A DNA stretch of 64,000 bases from G963664835 sp965220775. GTDB taxonomy: Bacteria > Chloroflexota > UBA6077 > FW602-bin22 > JBCLEL01. The notes under the pieces are model-generated. The model did not search any database. It was not told the DNA's origin and saw only the letters and a program-made list of their open reading frames with translations. The position numbers were made by a program, and so were the translations under genes. Location of the stretch: positions 124,001 to 188,000 of the forward strand of contig OZ244845.1 in assembly GCA_965220775.1 (NCBI GenBank). The letters are read 5' to 3'. This document shows, one piece after another, positions 24,546 to 33,849 of this stretch. The number at the start of each line of letters is the position of its first letter. Position 1 is the first letter of the stretch.

Positions 24546-25814
24546 TTGAGGAACATTAGCCAGCTCGTAAACAGGGCACAAGCCGGCGACCTCGCCAGCT
24601 ATGAGGAGATAGTGAGGCGGTTTCAGGCATGGGCGTTCAGCCGCGCGTTTTCCATACTCGGCGACAGCCACCTGGCGGAAGACGCCGTACAGGATGCGTT
24701 CGTGGAAGCCTTTCGGAATCTTGGATCGCTGCTCGCGCCAGAAGCGTTCCCGAGCTGGTTTCATAGGATTCTCCTAACGGCCTGCAATCGCATGACGCGC
24801 AAGAGAGCTTTGCCGGCCTCCTCGCTGGATGAAGCGCAAATCTCACAGCGGACAGATCTCGACCCTTCCGATCGCATCGAGCGCAAGGAACGGGATCGGA
24901 TGGTACACATCGCCATTCAATCTTTGTCGGACAACCTGAGGATGGTGACGGCGCTGTACTTCATCGGCGGCAGGTCCCAACGTGAGGTCGGTGATTACCT
25001 GTGCCTCTCAGAGACTGTAGTGAAGAAACGACTATTCGACGCGAGACGAAATCTTCGGGGGTATTTAACTAACATGGCGAAATCGATATCGGACGGCCGT
25101 ATGCCAGCGGAGGAAATCTCCGCGAGAGTAATCGCAGAGCTCATAAGCAGACCCCAGCCTCTTCTGATCGAAGATCACCCAATCCGTCAAATCGTCGACC
25201 AGATCAAGGCGATCTTACCCGACTATGAGGTGATCGAGAGCCGCGAAGTTGAGGATAAGGAGATCTATCCGTCGGTCCAAGAATCGTATTTCGCTGGGTA
25301 TGCCCTTGGCTATCAACTCGATGCCGAGAGCGTGCTGCGGACACAAACTTCTGGCGCAACGCTGCGTGCGATCAAGGGCCGGCGGCCACCGGTCCGTCTG
25401 CTGTGCGCCGGACGCGTCTACCGAGCAGTGGGAGAAGACGATCATCACCTGAAAGTTTTCCATCAACTTGATGGAGTATGTGTGGCAGGGGCGGCCTCGT
25501 TGGTCGAGCTACGGGCAACGCTCACCCACCTGCTGTCGACTGCATTGGGCCCGAGGGAATTCAGGTACCGTGAAGAAGATCTCGGTTTTGTCGATCACGG
25601 TATGCAAGTCTATTGCGCGTTCGATGATAGATGGCGCAGCATAGCCGGCTGCGGAATACTCAAGCCGGCAATGCTCCGGGAGGCGGGCCATGATCCGGAT
25701 CGAGTTCAGGGATATGCATACGGAATAGGTCTGGAGAGGCTAGCCCAACTCAAGCTGGGACTGACAAGCATTCACGAACTGTGGCGCCGGCCCTATCTTC
25801 AGCCTCAGCCGTGA
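24546..25814 (+). CDS. ECF sigma factor fused to a PheS-like aminoacyl-tRNA synthetase core
   Basis: A 422-residue product (TTG 24546 with GGGAGA upstream; the frame is open further back into a repeat, with ATG 24465 as an alternative). Residues ~8-87 are sigma-70 region 2 (RAQAGDLASYEEIVRRFQ, LAEDAVQDAFVEAFRNL) and ~120-172 region 4 (RSQREVGDYLCLSETVVKKRL). From ~200 to the end the sequence follows the catalytic core of phenylalanyl-tRNA synthetase alpha: motif 1 region HPIRQIVDQIKAILPDYEVI, RTQTSGATLRAI, motif 2 LCAGRVYRAVGEDDHH with FHQLDG, GCGILKP, and motif 3 GYAYGIGLERLAQLKLG. The tRNA-binding N-terminus of PheS is absent. The pocket looks intact, so the domain may sense phenylalanine or an adenylate and control the sigma part (inference). 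I know of no described example. Confidence 0.85.
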   Translation: MRNISQLVNRAQAGDLASYEEIVRRFQAWAFSRAFSILGDSHLAEDAVQDAFVEAFRNLGSLLAPEAFPSWFHRILLTACNRMTRKRALPASSLDEAQISQRTDLDPSDRIERKERDRMVHIAIQSLSDNLRMVTALYFIGGRSQREVGDYLCLSETVVKKRLFDARRNLRGYLTNMAKSISDGRMPAEEISARVIAELISRPQPLLIEDHPIRQIVDQIKAILPDYEVIESREVEDKEIYPSVQESYFAGYALGYQLDAESVLRTQTSGATLRAIKGRRPPVRLLCAGRVYRAVGEDDHHLKVFHQLDGVCVAGAASLVELRATLTHLLSTALGPREFRYREEDLGFVDHGMQVYCAFDDRWRSIAGCGILKPAMLREAGHDPDRVQGYAYGIGLERLAQLKLGLTSIHELWRRPYLQPQP

Positions 25815-25873
25815 CCCTAACAGGCCGGCTTTCGACTCGCCGGACACTTGCGACAATCGAGATGGCCGACGGT

Positions 25874-26980
25874 CTAGCCGGCTAGGTCGGCCTCGATTTC
25901 CCGGATCATGCGGTGGGATATCGAGACGGCGGCGATGTTCTGGAAGACGTTGCTATAGGGCTCCACTCGGTAGTCGCCGGCCCCACCGTCGCCGATGAAC
26001 TCCGAGGCGAACCGAGCGACCGCGTGCTCCGGATGGGTAAGCTGGTAGGTGAATAGCTGCCGGTAGAACTCCTTCCAATGCCTGAGCTTGGTCTCGTCCC
26101 AAGGCTCGTTCATCCCGCCGTTCGGCAGATCGGCGGTTTCCGGGTCGGTCTTTGGATCGGCGATTGGGTATTGGATACTTCCCTGACCTGGCGGTAGATC
26201 ATTCGGCATAGCCGCGCGCAGGTGGCCGCCCCAAACCATGCCCTTGTCGATGATGTTGCGACTTATGTGGTTATCCGGGTCGAACGGATCGAGACGCAGC
26301 TCGCCGGCTGAGACGGACCGCCACTGGGGGAAGTGGCTGTTGCCGATCTGGTGGACGTAGTGAGACAGGTCCGCGCAGACTCGGATGCCCAGCCGGCCAT
26401 CGGTCCGTTCCTGGAGCGCCTCGTGGGCGGCCATCATCCGGCTGGGATCGTGGTTGTAACGCTCGACGTGGGTTTCGGTCAGCAAATCGATGCCGGCATC
26501 TTGGGCAATCTCATCGACCCTCAGGTAGAAGTCGGTGATGGCTTCGACACTGGGGGCGGTGCTATCGCCGAATATCTGGAAGTTGATCCGGTCGACGGTG
26601 CCGGCCCGCTTCGCAAGATCGAGATAGCTGGCCATTGCGACAAGCCCGTCCGGCTCTTCGTCGTTTCCGCCGATGACGCACAGACGGGTAAACTGCTTCA
26701 ACGGTATTCCGCTATCGGCCGCGACCTCGGCAAACTCCTCGACCCGATGCTCAGGCGGGACCGTCTCAATGAAGTCAATTCGTGCCTGCGGGTCGTATTC
26801 GGCCATCAACTCCTTGAGATGGTCGAACAGCGCCCGGCAATTGGCCTTGTACCGGCGCAGTCCGGCAGCGCCCTCTGCCGGCTGCCGGATCAGGTCAAGC
26901 GAGCGAACGCCGGCGAGGGCAGTCCCTCCCAAGTCGCTGCAAAGACCAATCTCGATCTGTCCAAACTCTTGCGTCGGCAC
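25874..26980 (-). CDS. Sugar-phosphate isomerase/epimerase-like TIM-barrel protein
   Basis: A 368-residue protein that looks like the xylose-isomerase-type TIM barrel (AP-endonuclease-2 superfamily): LLTETHVERYNHD, IRVCADLSHYVHQIG and ARFASEFIGDGG carry plausible metal-binding Glu/His/Asp residues in the expected order. Members isomerise or epimerise sugars and related acids. No signal peptide. It is transcribed alone, leftward, with its promoter in the 26981-27406 gap. Confidence 0.7.
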   Translation of the reverse strand: MPTQEFGQIEIGLCSDLGGTALAGVRSLDLIRQPAEGAAGLRRYKANCRALFDHLKELMAEYDPQARIDFIETVPPEHRVEEFAEVAADSGIPLKQFTRLCVIGGNDEEPDGLVAMASYLDLAKRAGTVDRINFQIFGDSTAPSVEAITDFYLRVDEIAQDAGIDLLTETHVERYNHDPSRMMAAHEALQERTDGRLGIRVCADLSHYVHQIGNSHFPQWRSVSAGELRLDPFDPDNHISRNIIDKGMVWGGHLRAAMPNDLPPGQGSIQYPIADPKTDPETADLPNGGMNEPWDETKLRHWKEFYRQLFTYQLTHPEHAVARFASEFIGDGGAGDYRVEPYSNVFQNIAAVSISHRMIREIEADLAG

Positions 26981-27406
26981 GAACCCACCCCCAAATGTTG
27001 GTCGGAATGATCGTTAATGGTATGAGCCTGGAGATCGGGGTGTCAATTGCCCGCGGCGCCGGATGGCTGTAGAGCGCCGAAGTTGTCAGTGAGAGATGGA
27101 GAGCCGGGCATACGGGCAACTCTTGTGACCAACTAGGGAGGGAGAATCTAAGCACCTTGACCGGAGTCTTTCAATTCGCGCATCGTGGCTTCCACAATGG
27201 TACAATAATGGTACGCATGTTCGATTCTCTACGTGCGGATAGGTGGTAACTTTGATTCAGCCCGGCCGGCCTCTATGGCTTCACCCAAGGCCAAGCCGGA
27301 AAAACACAAAATTGCAAAACAAACCACCGGGCAGGCCCGTGAACCAAATAGTAAAAAATGCAAAACAAGAGTCCCAAGCAAGGGCGTCAGCGCAGCCTTT
27401 TCAGCC
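26981..27406. other. Intergenic region with TTGCAAAACAAA repeats (426 bp)
   Basis: Separates the start of the TIM-barrel gene from the end of the galactonate-dehydratase-like gene. It contains an AATGGTAC direct repeat near 27196-27216 and, at 27300-27375, two copies of a TTGCAAAACAA motif that recurs at 39915-40045 and at the truncated end of the fibre gene near 1184-1195. No gene supported. Confidence 0.5.
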
Positions 27407-28570
27407 TCACCAGTTGGTGTGAGCGCCATCGCTCCGGTGCAGATGAGGCTGTTCCCAGTAGTCGAACTTGTAGTTTTCGGCTGCCTCCTCGTTGAAGGTG
27501 ACGCCCAATCCGGGCTCCACAGGCAACGGAAAGCTTGTGCCCACAAGCCTGGGAAACTTGGGAAAGAGATCCTCGGGAATCTCGCCTTCGATCTCGTGCC
27601 TGTACTCCAGCTGGGCAAAGTTATTGATCGCCGCGCCGAAGTGCACGCAAGCAGCGGTACAGACAGGACCGAGCGGATTATGCGGCATCATGTCGATGTA
27701 GTGGGCCTCGCACCAGCCGGCGACCTTCTTCGCCTCGCTCAGCCCGCCAACGTTACAGACGTCAACGCGGGCGAAATTCAGGATACCGTCCTCGATGAAG
27801 GGCAGAAACTCCCATTTGCTGGAAAACTCCTCGCCGATTGCGAGCGGCATCGGCGTCATCGAACGCAGTTGCTGGTACGCCTTCGGGTTTTGGGATCGTA
27901 TCGGCTCTTCGAGGAACATCAGGTTCACATCGGCGATCTTGCTGCAGAACAGGGCCGCCTCGGCGACGGAAAGGCGGTGGTGAAAGTCTATCGAGAGACC
28001 GATCTCCGGACCCACGGCCTTGCGGATTTCTCGGATCCAGTGGGCGGCATGTTCGAGAGATTCCATCGGTTCATAGATGTCGGCCTCATCGCCGGCAGAT
28101 CCCTGGTCGGGCATCCCGACCATAAAGCGCAGATAGCGCCAACCTCTCTGGGCGAACTCTATGGCGCTTTGTACGCACGAAGAACCGATCAATGGTTCGG
28201 TAGGGGTCGCGAAACATGGTACGTAGTTGCGACAAGCACCGCCAAGCAACTGATATACCGGCACACCGAGGTGCTTGCCGAGGATGTCCCAGAGGGCGAT
28301 GTCAATTGCCGAGATCACCGTGCCGAAGATCTTTCCACCTTCGAAGTACTGGCTGCGATAGAGCACCTGCCAGATGTGCTCTATACGGCGCGGGTCCATT
28401 CCGATCAGAAAGCGCCGGTAGTGGTCGAGCGTGCCTTGCATCGCCATCTCACGACCAAGTACGCCACCTTCCCCTAGACCATATATGCCCTCATCCGTTT
28501 CAACCTTGATTACGAACTGGTTGCGGTGTCCTATCGAAAGCGGGAAGCATTTGATCGCGGTGATTCTCAA
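27407..28570 (-). CDS. Mandelate racemase/galactonate dehydratase-like enzyme (enolase superfamily)
   Basis: A 387-residue enolase-superfamily protein. The N-terminal capping domain ends around residue 125. The barrel carries metal ligands in SIDFHHR (Asp), FLEEP (Glu) and AIGEEF (Glu), and the catalytic-His segment MPHNPLGPVCTAA, which is characteristic of galactonate/mannonate dehydratase relatives. It should abstract a proton alpha to a carboxylate and dehydrate a sugar acid. SAR202-type Chloroflexota are known for expanded enolase families. It is the last gene of a leftward run behind the Rieske and amidohydrolase genes (42-base gap), so it may belong to one catabolic unit. It is not an obvious MenC substitute. 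Confidence 0.85.
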   Translation of the reverse strand: MRITAIKCFPLSIGHRNQFVIKVETDEGIYGLGEGGVLGREMAMQGTLDHYRRFLIGMDPRRIEHIWQVLYRSQYFEGGKIFGTVISAIDIALWDILGKHLGVPVYQLLGGACRNYVPCFATPTEPLIGSSCVQSAIEFAQRGWRYLRFMVGMPDQGSAGDEADIYEPMESLEHAAHWIREIRKAVGPEIGLSIDFHHRLSVAEAALFCSKIADVNLMFLEEPIRSQNPKAYQQLRSMTPMPLAIGEEFSSKWEFLPFIEDGILNFARVDVCNVGGLSEAKKVAGWCEAHYIDMMPHNPLGPVCTAACVHFGAAINNFAQLEYRHEIEGEIPEDLFPKFPRLVGTSFPLPVEPGLGVTFNEEAAENYKFDYWEQPHLHRSDGAHTNW

Positions 28571-28612
28571 TGAGGATACTCCGGCTTGACTATTGCGGTC
28601 GGTTGCGAAGGC

Positions 28613-29065
28613 TCATACGTCTACGGAAACCACCACGTACTGCCGGTCGACCGATACCGGATAGGTCTCGGCGACGTAAGGCCCTTTTTCCAATCCGGGA
28701 GCGGGAGCCGTAGGGTCTTGGTCGAGCCGCCCGCCGGCTTCTATCGTCACGTCGTAGCTCCGGACCCGCGTCCGGCCCGGGTCCCACCACGACTGGCCGG
28801 TCCTGATGTCATATTCCCAGCCGTGCCACGGGCAGCGCAGCATCTCGCCCGGCCGGCTGTACGAGTAGTCGCCAGGCACCGTGGATTGCACCAGGCCGGC
28901 GACCTTGCCGGAACATAGCGGGCCTCCCTGGTGGGGACAGCGATTACGCAAGGCAAAATATTCGCCATCAACGTTGAACACACCGATTGACCGCCCGGCG
29001 ACCTCTACTATTTTGCGACCGCCGGGCGGAATTTCCTCTACGGTCGCGACCACAGTTCGGGCCAT
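28613..29065 (-). CDS. Rieske [2Fe-2S] protein
   Basis: A 150-residue soluble protein with the two Rieske cluster motifs CPHQGG (about residue 44) and CPWHGW (about residue 78), spaced as in ring-hydroxylating dioxygenase ferredoxins and short Rieske proteins. There is no oxygenase domain. It starts directly at the stop codon of the upstream amidohydrolase gene, so the two are translationally coupled. It may supply electrons to an oxygenase encoded elsewhere. Confidence 0.9.
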   Translation of the reverse strand: MARTVVATVEEIPPGGRKIVEVAGRSIGVFNVDGEYFALRNRCPHQGGPLCSGKVAGLVQSTVPGDYSYSRPGEMLRCPWHGWEYDIRTGQSWWDPGRTRVRSYDVTIEAGGRLDQDPTAPAPGLEKGPYVAETYPVSVDRQYVVVSVDV

Positions 29066-30172
29066 CTAGCGAGACGCGACAGGTGCGGGAAGGCCATACA
29101 GAGCGCGGGCGTTTTCCGCCATGATCCGGCGCTCGAGTTCTGGCTCCAGCTTTGCCGGAATGGCTCGATCCGGTGCATCGAAGTCCCAATGGGGGTAATC
29201 GGTCGCGAACATGATGCGGTCGTCCATGTCCATATGAGCGAGAAGCTGGAGAAACTGTTCAGGCTCCGGTGGTTCTTCTACCGGCTGGGTGGTCATCCAG
29301 AAGTGGTCCCTGATGTACTCTGAAGGCAGCCGGCGCAGATGGGGAACCTCGGAGCGCAGTACCTTCCAGCTTCGGTCGAGCCGCCACATCAACGACGGCA
29401 TCCAACCGAAACCTCCCTCGATCAGCACTACCTTTAGCGTTGGGAATCGATCGAATACGCCCTCGCAGACAAGGCTGATGATCTGGGCTTGAAAGGGAGT
29501 GGGCATGCCGGCGTGTTCCTCTAGGTAGAAAGACCCCCAACCCGCTCCAGTGATCGGCACCCCGCCGGCGCCGCCGAAGTGGATGGCAATAGCGAGATCG
29601 TGCTCAACCGCCGCCTCATAGAGTCTCCAATACTTGCGCCTACCGAGGGGTTCCAGGGTATGGGCAAGAATCAGGATCTGGGCGAACCCGGGATGATCGC
29701 CAATCCTACGTATCTCCGCGGCGGCGAGCTCGCCATCCTCGTACGGGACGATCATGGAGGCCAGCAAGCGCGGTTCCGGCTCGGTCCACTCGGCGATCTG
29801 CCATTCGTTCATCGCCTGAGCCCTAGCAGCACTGTACTCAAAGTTAGTCTGGCTGCCAAAGGTCAACGGGCTGAGGATGCCATATTCTATGTCCCAGGGA
29901 TCGAGAAGCTGCTTACGCATGAAGTCCAAATCCGAGCCGGGCAGAGTGCCGGACGGCGGCCAGGAATCCGCTCGGGCGGCTGAAGGGTTTGCCCTGGGAT
30001 ATTGTGCGCCGGTGTAGTTGCGCTTGCCGTAGGTCTGGTGGTGCCGGCGCCAGCGTTTAGGCAGATAGGGAGTGAGGGCTTGTTCGGATGGTGGGATATT
30101 GTGGATGTCGCAATCGATCACTGCCAACTTGGTTGATTCGCGTCTAGTCTTCTTCTCCAGAGCAACGGCCAT
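29066..30172 (-). CDS. Amidohydrolase_2 family protein
   Basis: A 368-residue metal-dependent hydrolase of the ACMSD-related family: AVIDCDIHN (DxH metal ligands near residue 20), LAIAIHFGG (His), and FATDYPHWDFD (Asp) near residue 325. These enzymes decarboxylate or hydrolyse aromatic ring-cleavage products and related acids. It is about half identical by eye to the next gene upstream (30230-31297), so the two are tandem paralogues. It is directly followed by the Rieske gene. Confidence 0.88.
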   Translation of the reverse strand: MAVALEKKTRRESTKLAVIDCDIHNIPPSEQALTPYLPKRWRRHHQTYGKRNYTGAQYPRANPSAARADSWPPSGTLPGSDLDFMRKQLLDPWDIEYGILSPLTFGSQTNFEYSAARAQAMNEWQIAEWTEPEPRLLASMIVPYEDGELAAAEIRRIGDHPGFAQILILAHTLEPLGRRKYWRLYEAAVEHDLAIAIHFGGAGGVPITGAGWGSFYLEEHAGMPTPFQAQIISLVCEGVFDRFPTLKVVLIEGGFGWMPSLMWRLDRSWKVLRSEVPHLRRLPSEYIRDHFWMTTQPVEEPPEPEQFLQLLAHMDMDDRIMFATDYPHWDFDAPDRAIPAKLEPELERRIMAENARALYGLPAPVASR

Positions 30173-30229
30173 CGAGTCACCTCTCCAGATTTCTGGCTGC
30201 TACGAAAGCCAACGTCACAGGGTCAAACG

Positions 30230-31297
30230 CTAGCTGAAGCCGAAGAAAGCCCGGGCGTTCTCCGACATAATATTGCGCCGGAGCGGATCAGGCAATTCTT
30301 CCAGCCAGGCTATTTCCGATTGGTCGGAGTGGTTGTGGGGATAGTCGGTAGAGAACATCAGCAGGTTATCGGAACCGAGTTGATCGATCACTTGGGCCAG
30401 ATGAATCGGATCGGGCGGGGCGTCAACCGGCTGAGTTGTCAAGCGCATGTGTTGGTGAATGTACTCGGAAGGCGGCCGCCGGACCCAGGGCACCTCGCGC
30501 CGGAGGCCCTTCCACTCTTTGTCGAGCCGCCACATAAGCGCCGGCATCCAGGTGAAGCCGCTTTCAACGAGCGCTACCTTCAGGGTGGGGAAACGATCAA
30601 AAACGCCTTCAGCGATCATGCTGAGGACCTGTGACTGAAAGACGTGGGCCATGCCGGCATACTCCTCCAGATAGTAGGAAGGCCATCCAGCTCCGGATGG
30701 AGGGTTGCCGGGGGAGCCGCCAAAGTGAATGCTGATGACCAAGTCATGACGGACCGCCGCCTCGTAAATGGGATGAAATCGACGATTACCGTAGGGAGCC
30801 TCGGAGCGCGCCGGGAGAAAGACTTGGACAAACCCGGGGCGGCTGCCGACACGGTCGATCTCTTCCGCGGCGAGGGTAGGAATCTGGCTGGGCACGACGA
30901 CCGACGCCCTCAGTCTTGGCTCCTTGTCCAGCCACTCCTCCGCCTGCCAATCGTTTACCGCTCTTGACAGCGCCGCCGCCGTGTCGGGATTGCGTAGGCT
31001 GTCCACAGCATAGTCGCAACTCAATATGCCTAGCTCTACCGACAACGGATCAAGTACCTGTTGCCGCAGGAGCGACAAGTCGGAGCCGGCGGGACCGCCG
31101 GATTGTGGGACCGCATCCGGGCGTGCAGTAGTCGGCGCGCCAGGTGGATAGGAGGTGTCGACAGGTCCGTTGAAGTCAGAATGGGCGATATATTCGCGCC
31201 AATGCTCGGAGAGGTAGGGAAGAAGCACTTCCACGGACGAGGGCGTGACGTGAATATCGCAGTCAATGATCGAGCGAACGCCGTTGGGGAGTGCCAT
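30230..31297 (-). CDS. Amidohydrolase_2 family protein (tandem paralogue)
   Basis: A 355-residue homologue of 29066-30172 with the same metal-ligand pattern: SIIDCDIHV, LVISIHFGG and FSTDYPHNHSD. Shared landmarks include EEYAGMAHVFQSQVLSMIAEGVFDRFP. It should belong to the same pathway with a different substrate or partner role. It is probably the first gene of a leftward operon with 29066-30172, the Rieske gene and perhaps the dehydratase. Confidence 0.87.
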   Translation of the reverse strand: MALPNGVRSIIDCDIHVTPSSVEVLLPYLSEHWREYIAHSDFNGPVDTSYPPGAPTTARPDAVPQSGGPAGSDLSLLRQQVLDPLSVELGILSCDYAVDSLRNPDTAAALSRAVNDWQAEEWLDKEPRLRASVVVPSQIPTLAAEEIDRVGSRPGFVQVFLPARSEAPYGNRRFHPIYEAAVRHDLVISIHFGGSPGNPPSGAGWPSYYLEEYAGMAHVFQSQVLSMIAEGVFDRFPTLKVALVESGFTWMPALMWRLDKEWKGLRREVPWVRRPPSEYIHQHMRLTTQPVDAPPDPIHLAQVIDQLGSDNLLMFSTDYPHNHSDQSEIAWLEELPDPLRRNIMSENARAFFGFS

Positions 31298-31315
31298 TGT
31301 TAAATCGTCTCTAGG

Positions 31316-31975
31316 TCAGTCTCGCTGGGACAATTCCTCGTCAATAGACTGCTGCAGCTGTTCCCAATCTGTCAGGTCGCCGTATAGATTTGTGCCTATC
31401 TGCAACACTGGTATGTTTTGAACCCCTATTCCGCGCCCTTCCACGAGGTCACCCTGTACCCGAGGCAGATAAGTGCCGCTCTGAAAACATCGGTCGAACG
31501 ACGAGGCGTCGAGTACCAGATTGTGAGCGTAGTCCATCAATAGTTCGGGAGTAAAAGCGCCTTGATCGACACCGTCCTGATTTTGGAATAACACCTCACG
31601 AAAACTGACGAACTCATTCTGGTCTCCAGCACATTCCGATGCTACCGCTGCAACAACCGACTCGACACCGAGTACTGGGTAGTGTCGATAGATTAGTCGT
31701 ACCTTGCCGGTATTGACATACCGCCGAATCAGGTTTTGCTCTAATCCAAGCGCCCAACGCGCACAACCGGGACATTGAAAATCGTTCCAAACGAATACGG
31801 TGAGCTTGGCCTCTGAGTAACCACGAACATTTCCTTGGACCGGCGCCGGCGTTAGCGACTCGGTTAGCTCCTGCTCACCAAGTAAGCCGCATCCAACGAC
31901 GAACATGGGGGTCAGAATCAGCAGCATCCACCACTTCAAGGGCCGGTAACCTGAACTCTTCGTCAGAACGTCCAT
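31316..31975 (-). CDS. DsbA-like thioredoxin-fold lipoprotein
   Basis: From ATG 31975 (GGAAG upstream) the 219-residue product has a lipoprotein signal (LLILTPMFVVGC, Cys ~29). A thioredoxin_4/DsbA-type domain follows with the redox motif CPGC in VWNDFQCPGCARW and a cis-Pro candidate in NIPVLQIGTN. It should act outside the membrane as a thiol oxidase or disulphide reductase. The frame is open to 32029 but the later start gives a proper signal peptide. It is 18 bases upstream of the amidohydrolase start. Confidence 0.8.
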   Translation of the reverse strand: MDVLTKSSGYRPLKWWMLLILTPMFVVGCGLLGEQELTESLTPAPVQGNVRGYSEAKLTVFVWNDFQCPGCARWALGLEQNLIRRYVNTGKVRLIYRHYPVLGVESVVAAVASECAGDQNEFVSFREVLFQNQDGVDQGAFTPELLMDYAHNLVLDASSFDRCFQSGTYLPRVQGDLVEGRGIGVQNIPVLQIGTNLYGDLTDWEQLQQSIDEELSQRD

Positions 31976-32059
31976 CGCACTTCCATGACTCATGATATTA
32001 CCATCGAATCGTAACTCTATTCTCGCCAAATGTCACACTCTTGGCCGGCATTGAGATTA

Positions 32060-33541
32060 TCACGATCTACGCAACTCTCCCCGGAGCAGTTTGCCGGCGG
32101 CGTTTCGGGGTAGCGACGCGAAAAATCGTACTCTCCGCGGTGCCTTGTATCGAGCCAAGCGGGCAAGACAGAACTCGATTACCTCGGATTCATCGAGCAC
32201 CGCGCCGTCCCTTGCTTGGACGAACGCCGCCGGTGCTTGACCCCAGCGATCATCATCTTCACCCACTACGCCAACATCCACAATATCGGGATGTTCGAGT
32301 AGAGCCTCCTCCACCTCGGCCGGGTAGACGTTTTCACCGCCGGTGATGATCAGGTCGCCGCGCCGATCAACAACATACAGATAACCCTCATCGTCGACGT
32401 ATCCCAGATCACCGGTGCGAAACCAATTGCCTGAACGAGCGTGGGCGAATTCGCCAGAGCTATTCACGTAGCCGGTGGCGACGGTCGGGCCGGCAACGAC
32501 GATTTCGCCGATTTCGCCGGGGGCATAGGGTTGGCCGTCTCGCTCGATGCGAATCGTTGCATGCATCAAGGGTTGTCCGGAAGAGCCTGGCTTGCGCAAC
32601 GCGTCTTCCGCCGACAGTGCGACAACAAGCGAGGCGGTTTCGGTCAGGCCGTACGACTGCACAACGGGAACACGACGCCGAGCGCAATCGGCGAGCAGCG
32701 CTCGTGGCGCCGGCCCGCCTCCGAGCAACACGCAACGGAGCGAGTCGGGGTACGGAGTCGCACCGCGCTGGTCCAGCATGCGCTGCAACATGTTGGCGAC
32801 GACGGAAATAACCGTCACACCATCCTCGTCGATGGATCGATTGACTTTGGCCGCGTCGAACTCCTCATGAACCACGGCCGGTATGCCCCAGACTACGCAC
32901 CTGATTAGGATGGCGAGGCCGCCGACGTGAAAGAACGGCAATACCGCCAGCCACCGGTCGTCGTCGTGAATCTTCAAGTCGAGGGCCGCGCCAACGGCGC
33001 TCCACCAGTGATTGCCATAGGTAAGCATCGCACCCTTCGGCCGGCCAGAGGTGCCGGACGTGAAAACGATGGTATGTACCGCCGACAGGTCAATGTCGTT
33101 GATGCCGGCAGGTTCATCGGTGCCGAGTTGCTCGACCTTCGTGAGGTCGCCGACCGCCTTCGTCCTCAATTCCGGGACGTCGCGACCAAGACTATCGGCG
33201 ATTGAAGTATTGGCCTCGTCGTAGACCAGCAGCTTTGCACCAACTTCGGACAGCATGCGGCTCAGTTCGTGCGTTGTCAGACGAGTGTTTAACGGTACGA
33301 GCCTGGCCGGTATTCTCGGCGCCGCGTGAACCATGGCGGCGAACTCCGGCGTGTTACCCAGGAGCAGCGCTATTGGCTGACCAGCTTCGACACCACAGGC
33401 CACAAACCGGGCAGCCGTAGCAGTTGCCCACTGGTCGAGTTCGGCGAACGTCATCCGCATTCGATCGGTGATTAGGGCCGGTCGTCGAGGATTGAGTCTG
33501 GCGCGACGGGCCAACCAATCCGGCAGGTTCGTAGCGGTCAA
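32060..33541 (-). CDS. menE: o-Succinylbenzoate-CoA ligase (acyl-CoA synthetase)
   Basis: A 493-residue ANL-superfamily ligase from TTG 33541; the open frame upstream runs into repeat sequence. Motifs: IVFTSGTSGRPKGAMLT (P-loop), SYGLTETAS, WFRTGDLGYVDDEGYLYVVDRRGDLIITGGENVYP and the catalytic Lys in NAAGKLLR. It activates o-succinylbenzoate with ATP and CoA for MenB. Assignment as MenE rests on its place at the end of the men cluster and on length; another acyl-CoA synthetase role is possible. Confidence 0.82.
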   Translation of the reverse strand: MTATNLPDWLARRARLNPRRPALITDRMRMTFAELDQWATATAARFVACGVEAGQPIALLLGNTPEFAAMVHAAPRIPARLVPLNTRLTTHELSRMLSEVGAKLLVYDEANTSIADSLGRDVPELRTKAVGDLTKVEQLGTDEPAGINDIDLSAVHTIVFTSGTSGRPKGAMLTYGNHWWSAVGAALDLKIHDDDRWLAVLPFFHVGGLAILIRCVVWGIPAVVHEEFDAAKVNRSIDEDGVTVISVVANMLQRMLDQRGATPYPDSLRCVLLGGGPAPRALLADCARRRVPVVQSYGLTETASLVVALSAEDALRKPGSSGQPLMHATIRIERDGQPYAPGEIGEIVVAGPTVATGYVNSSGEFAHARSGNWFRTGDLGYVDDEGYLYVVDRRGDLIITGGENVYPAEVEEALLEHPDIVDVGVVGEDDDRWGQAPAAFVQARDGAVLDESEVIEFCLARLARYKAPRRVRFFASLPRNAAGKLLRGELRRS

Positions 33542-33689
33542 CTCATCTTGCCATGGCGTGCTGTGTCGCCGGATTGCCCGTATTCCTTCGGGAGCGAAAC
33601 TGTCACGTGCAACCCCGCAACTTCTTCGTTCAATGTGGGACAATGCCGGACTCGCCGATGGCCTTGCGAAGGCCACGTAAGGGGATGAA

Positions 33690-33830
33690 AATGGGGCGCG
33701 GGACTCTTCCCATAATATGGCGGTCCTGCCCCTCCCCCCTGGACTCCGGCCCCGTATCGGAGTACGGGACAGGCTTTTCGCCGAAGTCATGAAATGGGTG
33801 GCGGGAGTCTACTTTCATAGCAACTCGTAA
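33690..33830. repeat. Palindromic intergenic repeat
   Basis: Contains a variant of the CCCGTATCGGAGTACGGG palindrome (about 33750-33768) and flanking fragments of the dispersed mosaic family. It separates menA from menE (33542-33849), where no gene is supported. Confidence 0.6.
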
Positions 33831-33849
33831 CACGAAAGTCCGGATCCTG

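Noticed and set aside
27233..28477. 414-codon plus-strand open frame
   Set aside because: Antisense to the galactonate-dehydratase-like gene; no recognisable motif and no ribosome site.
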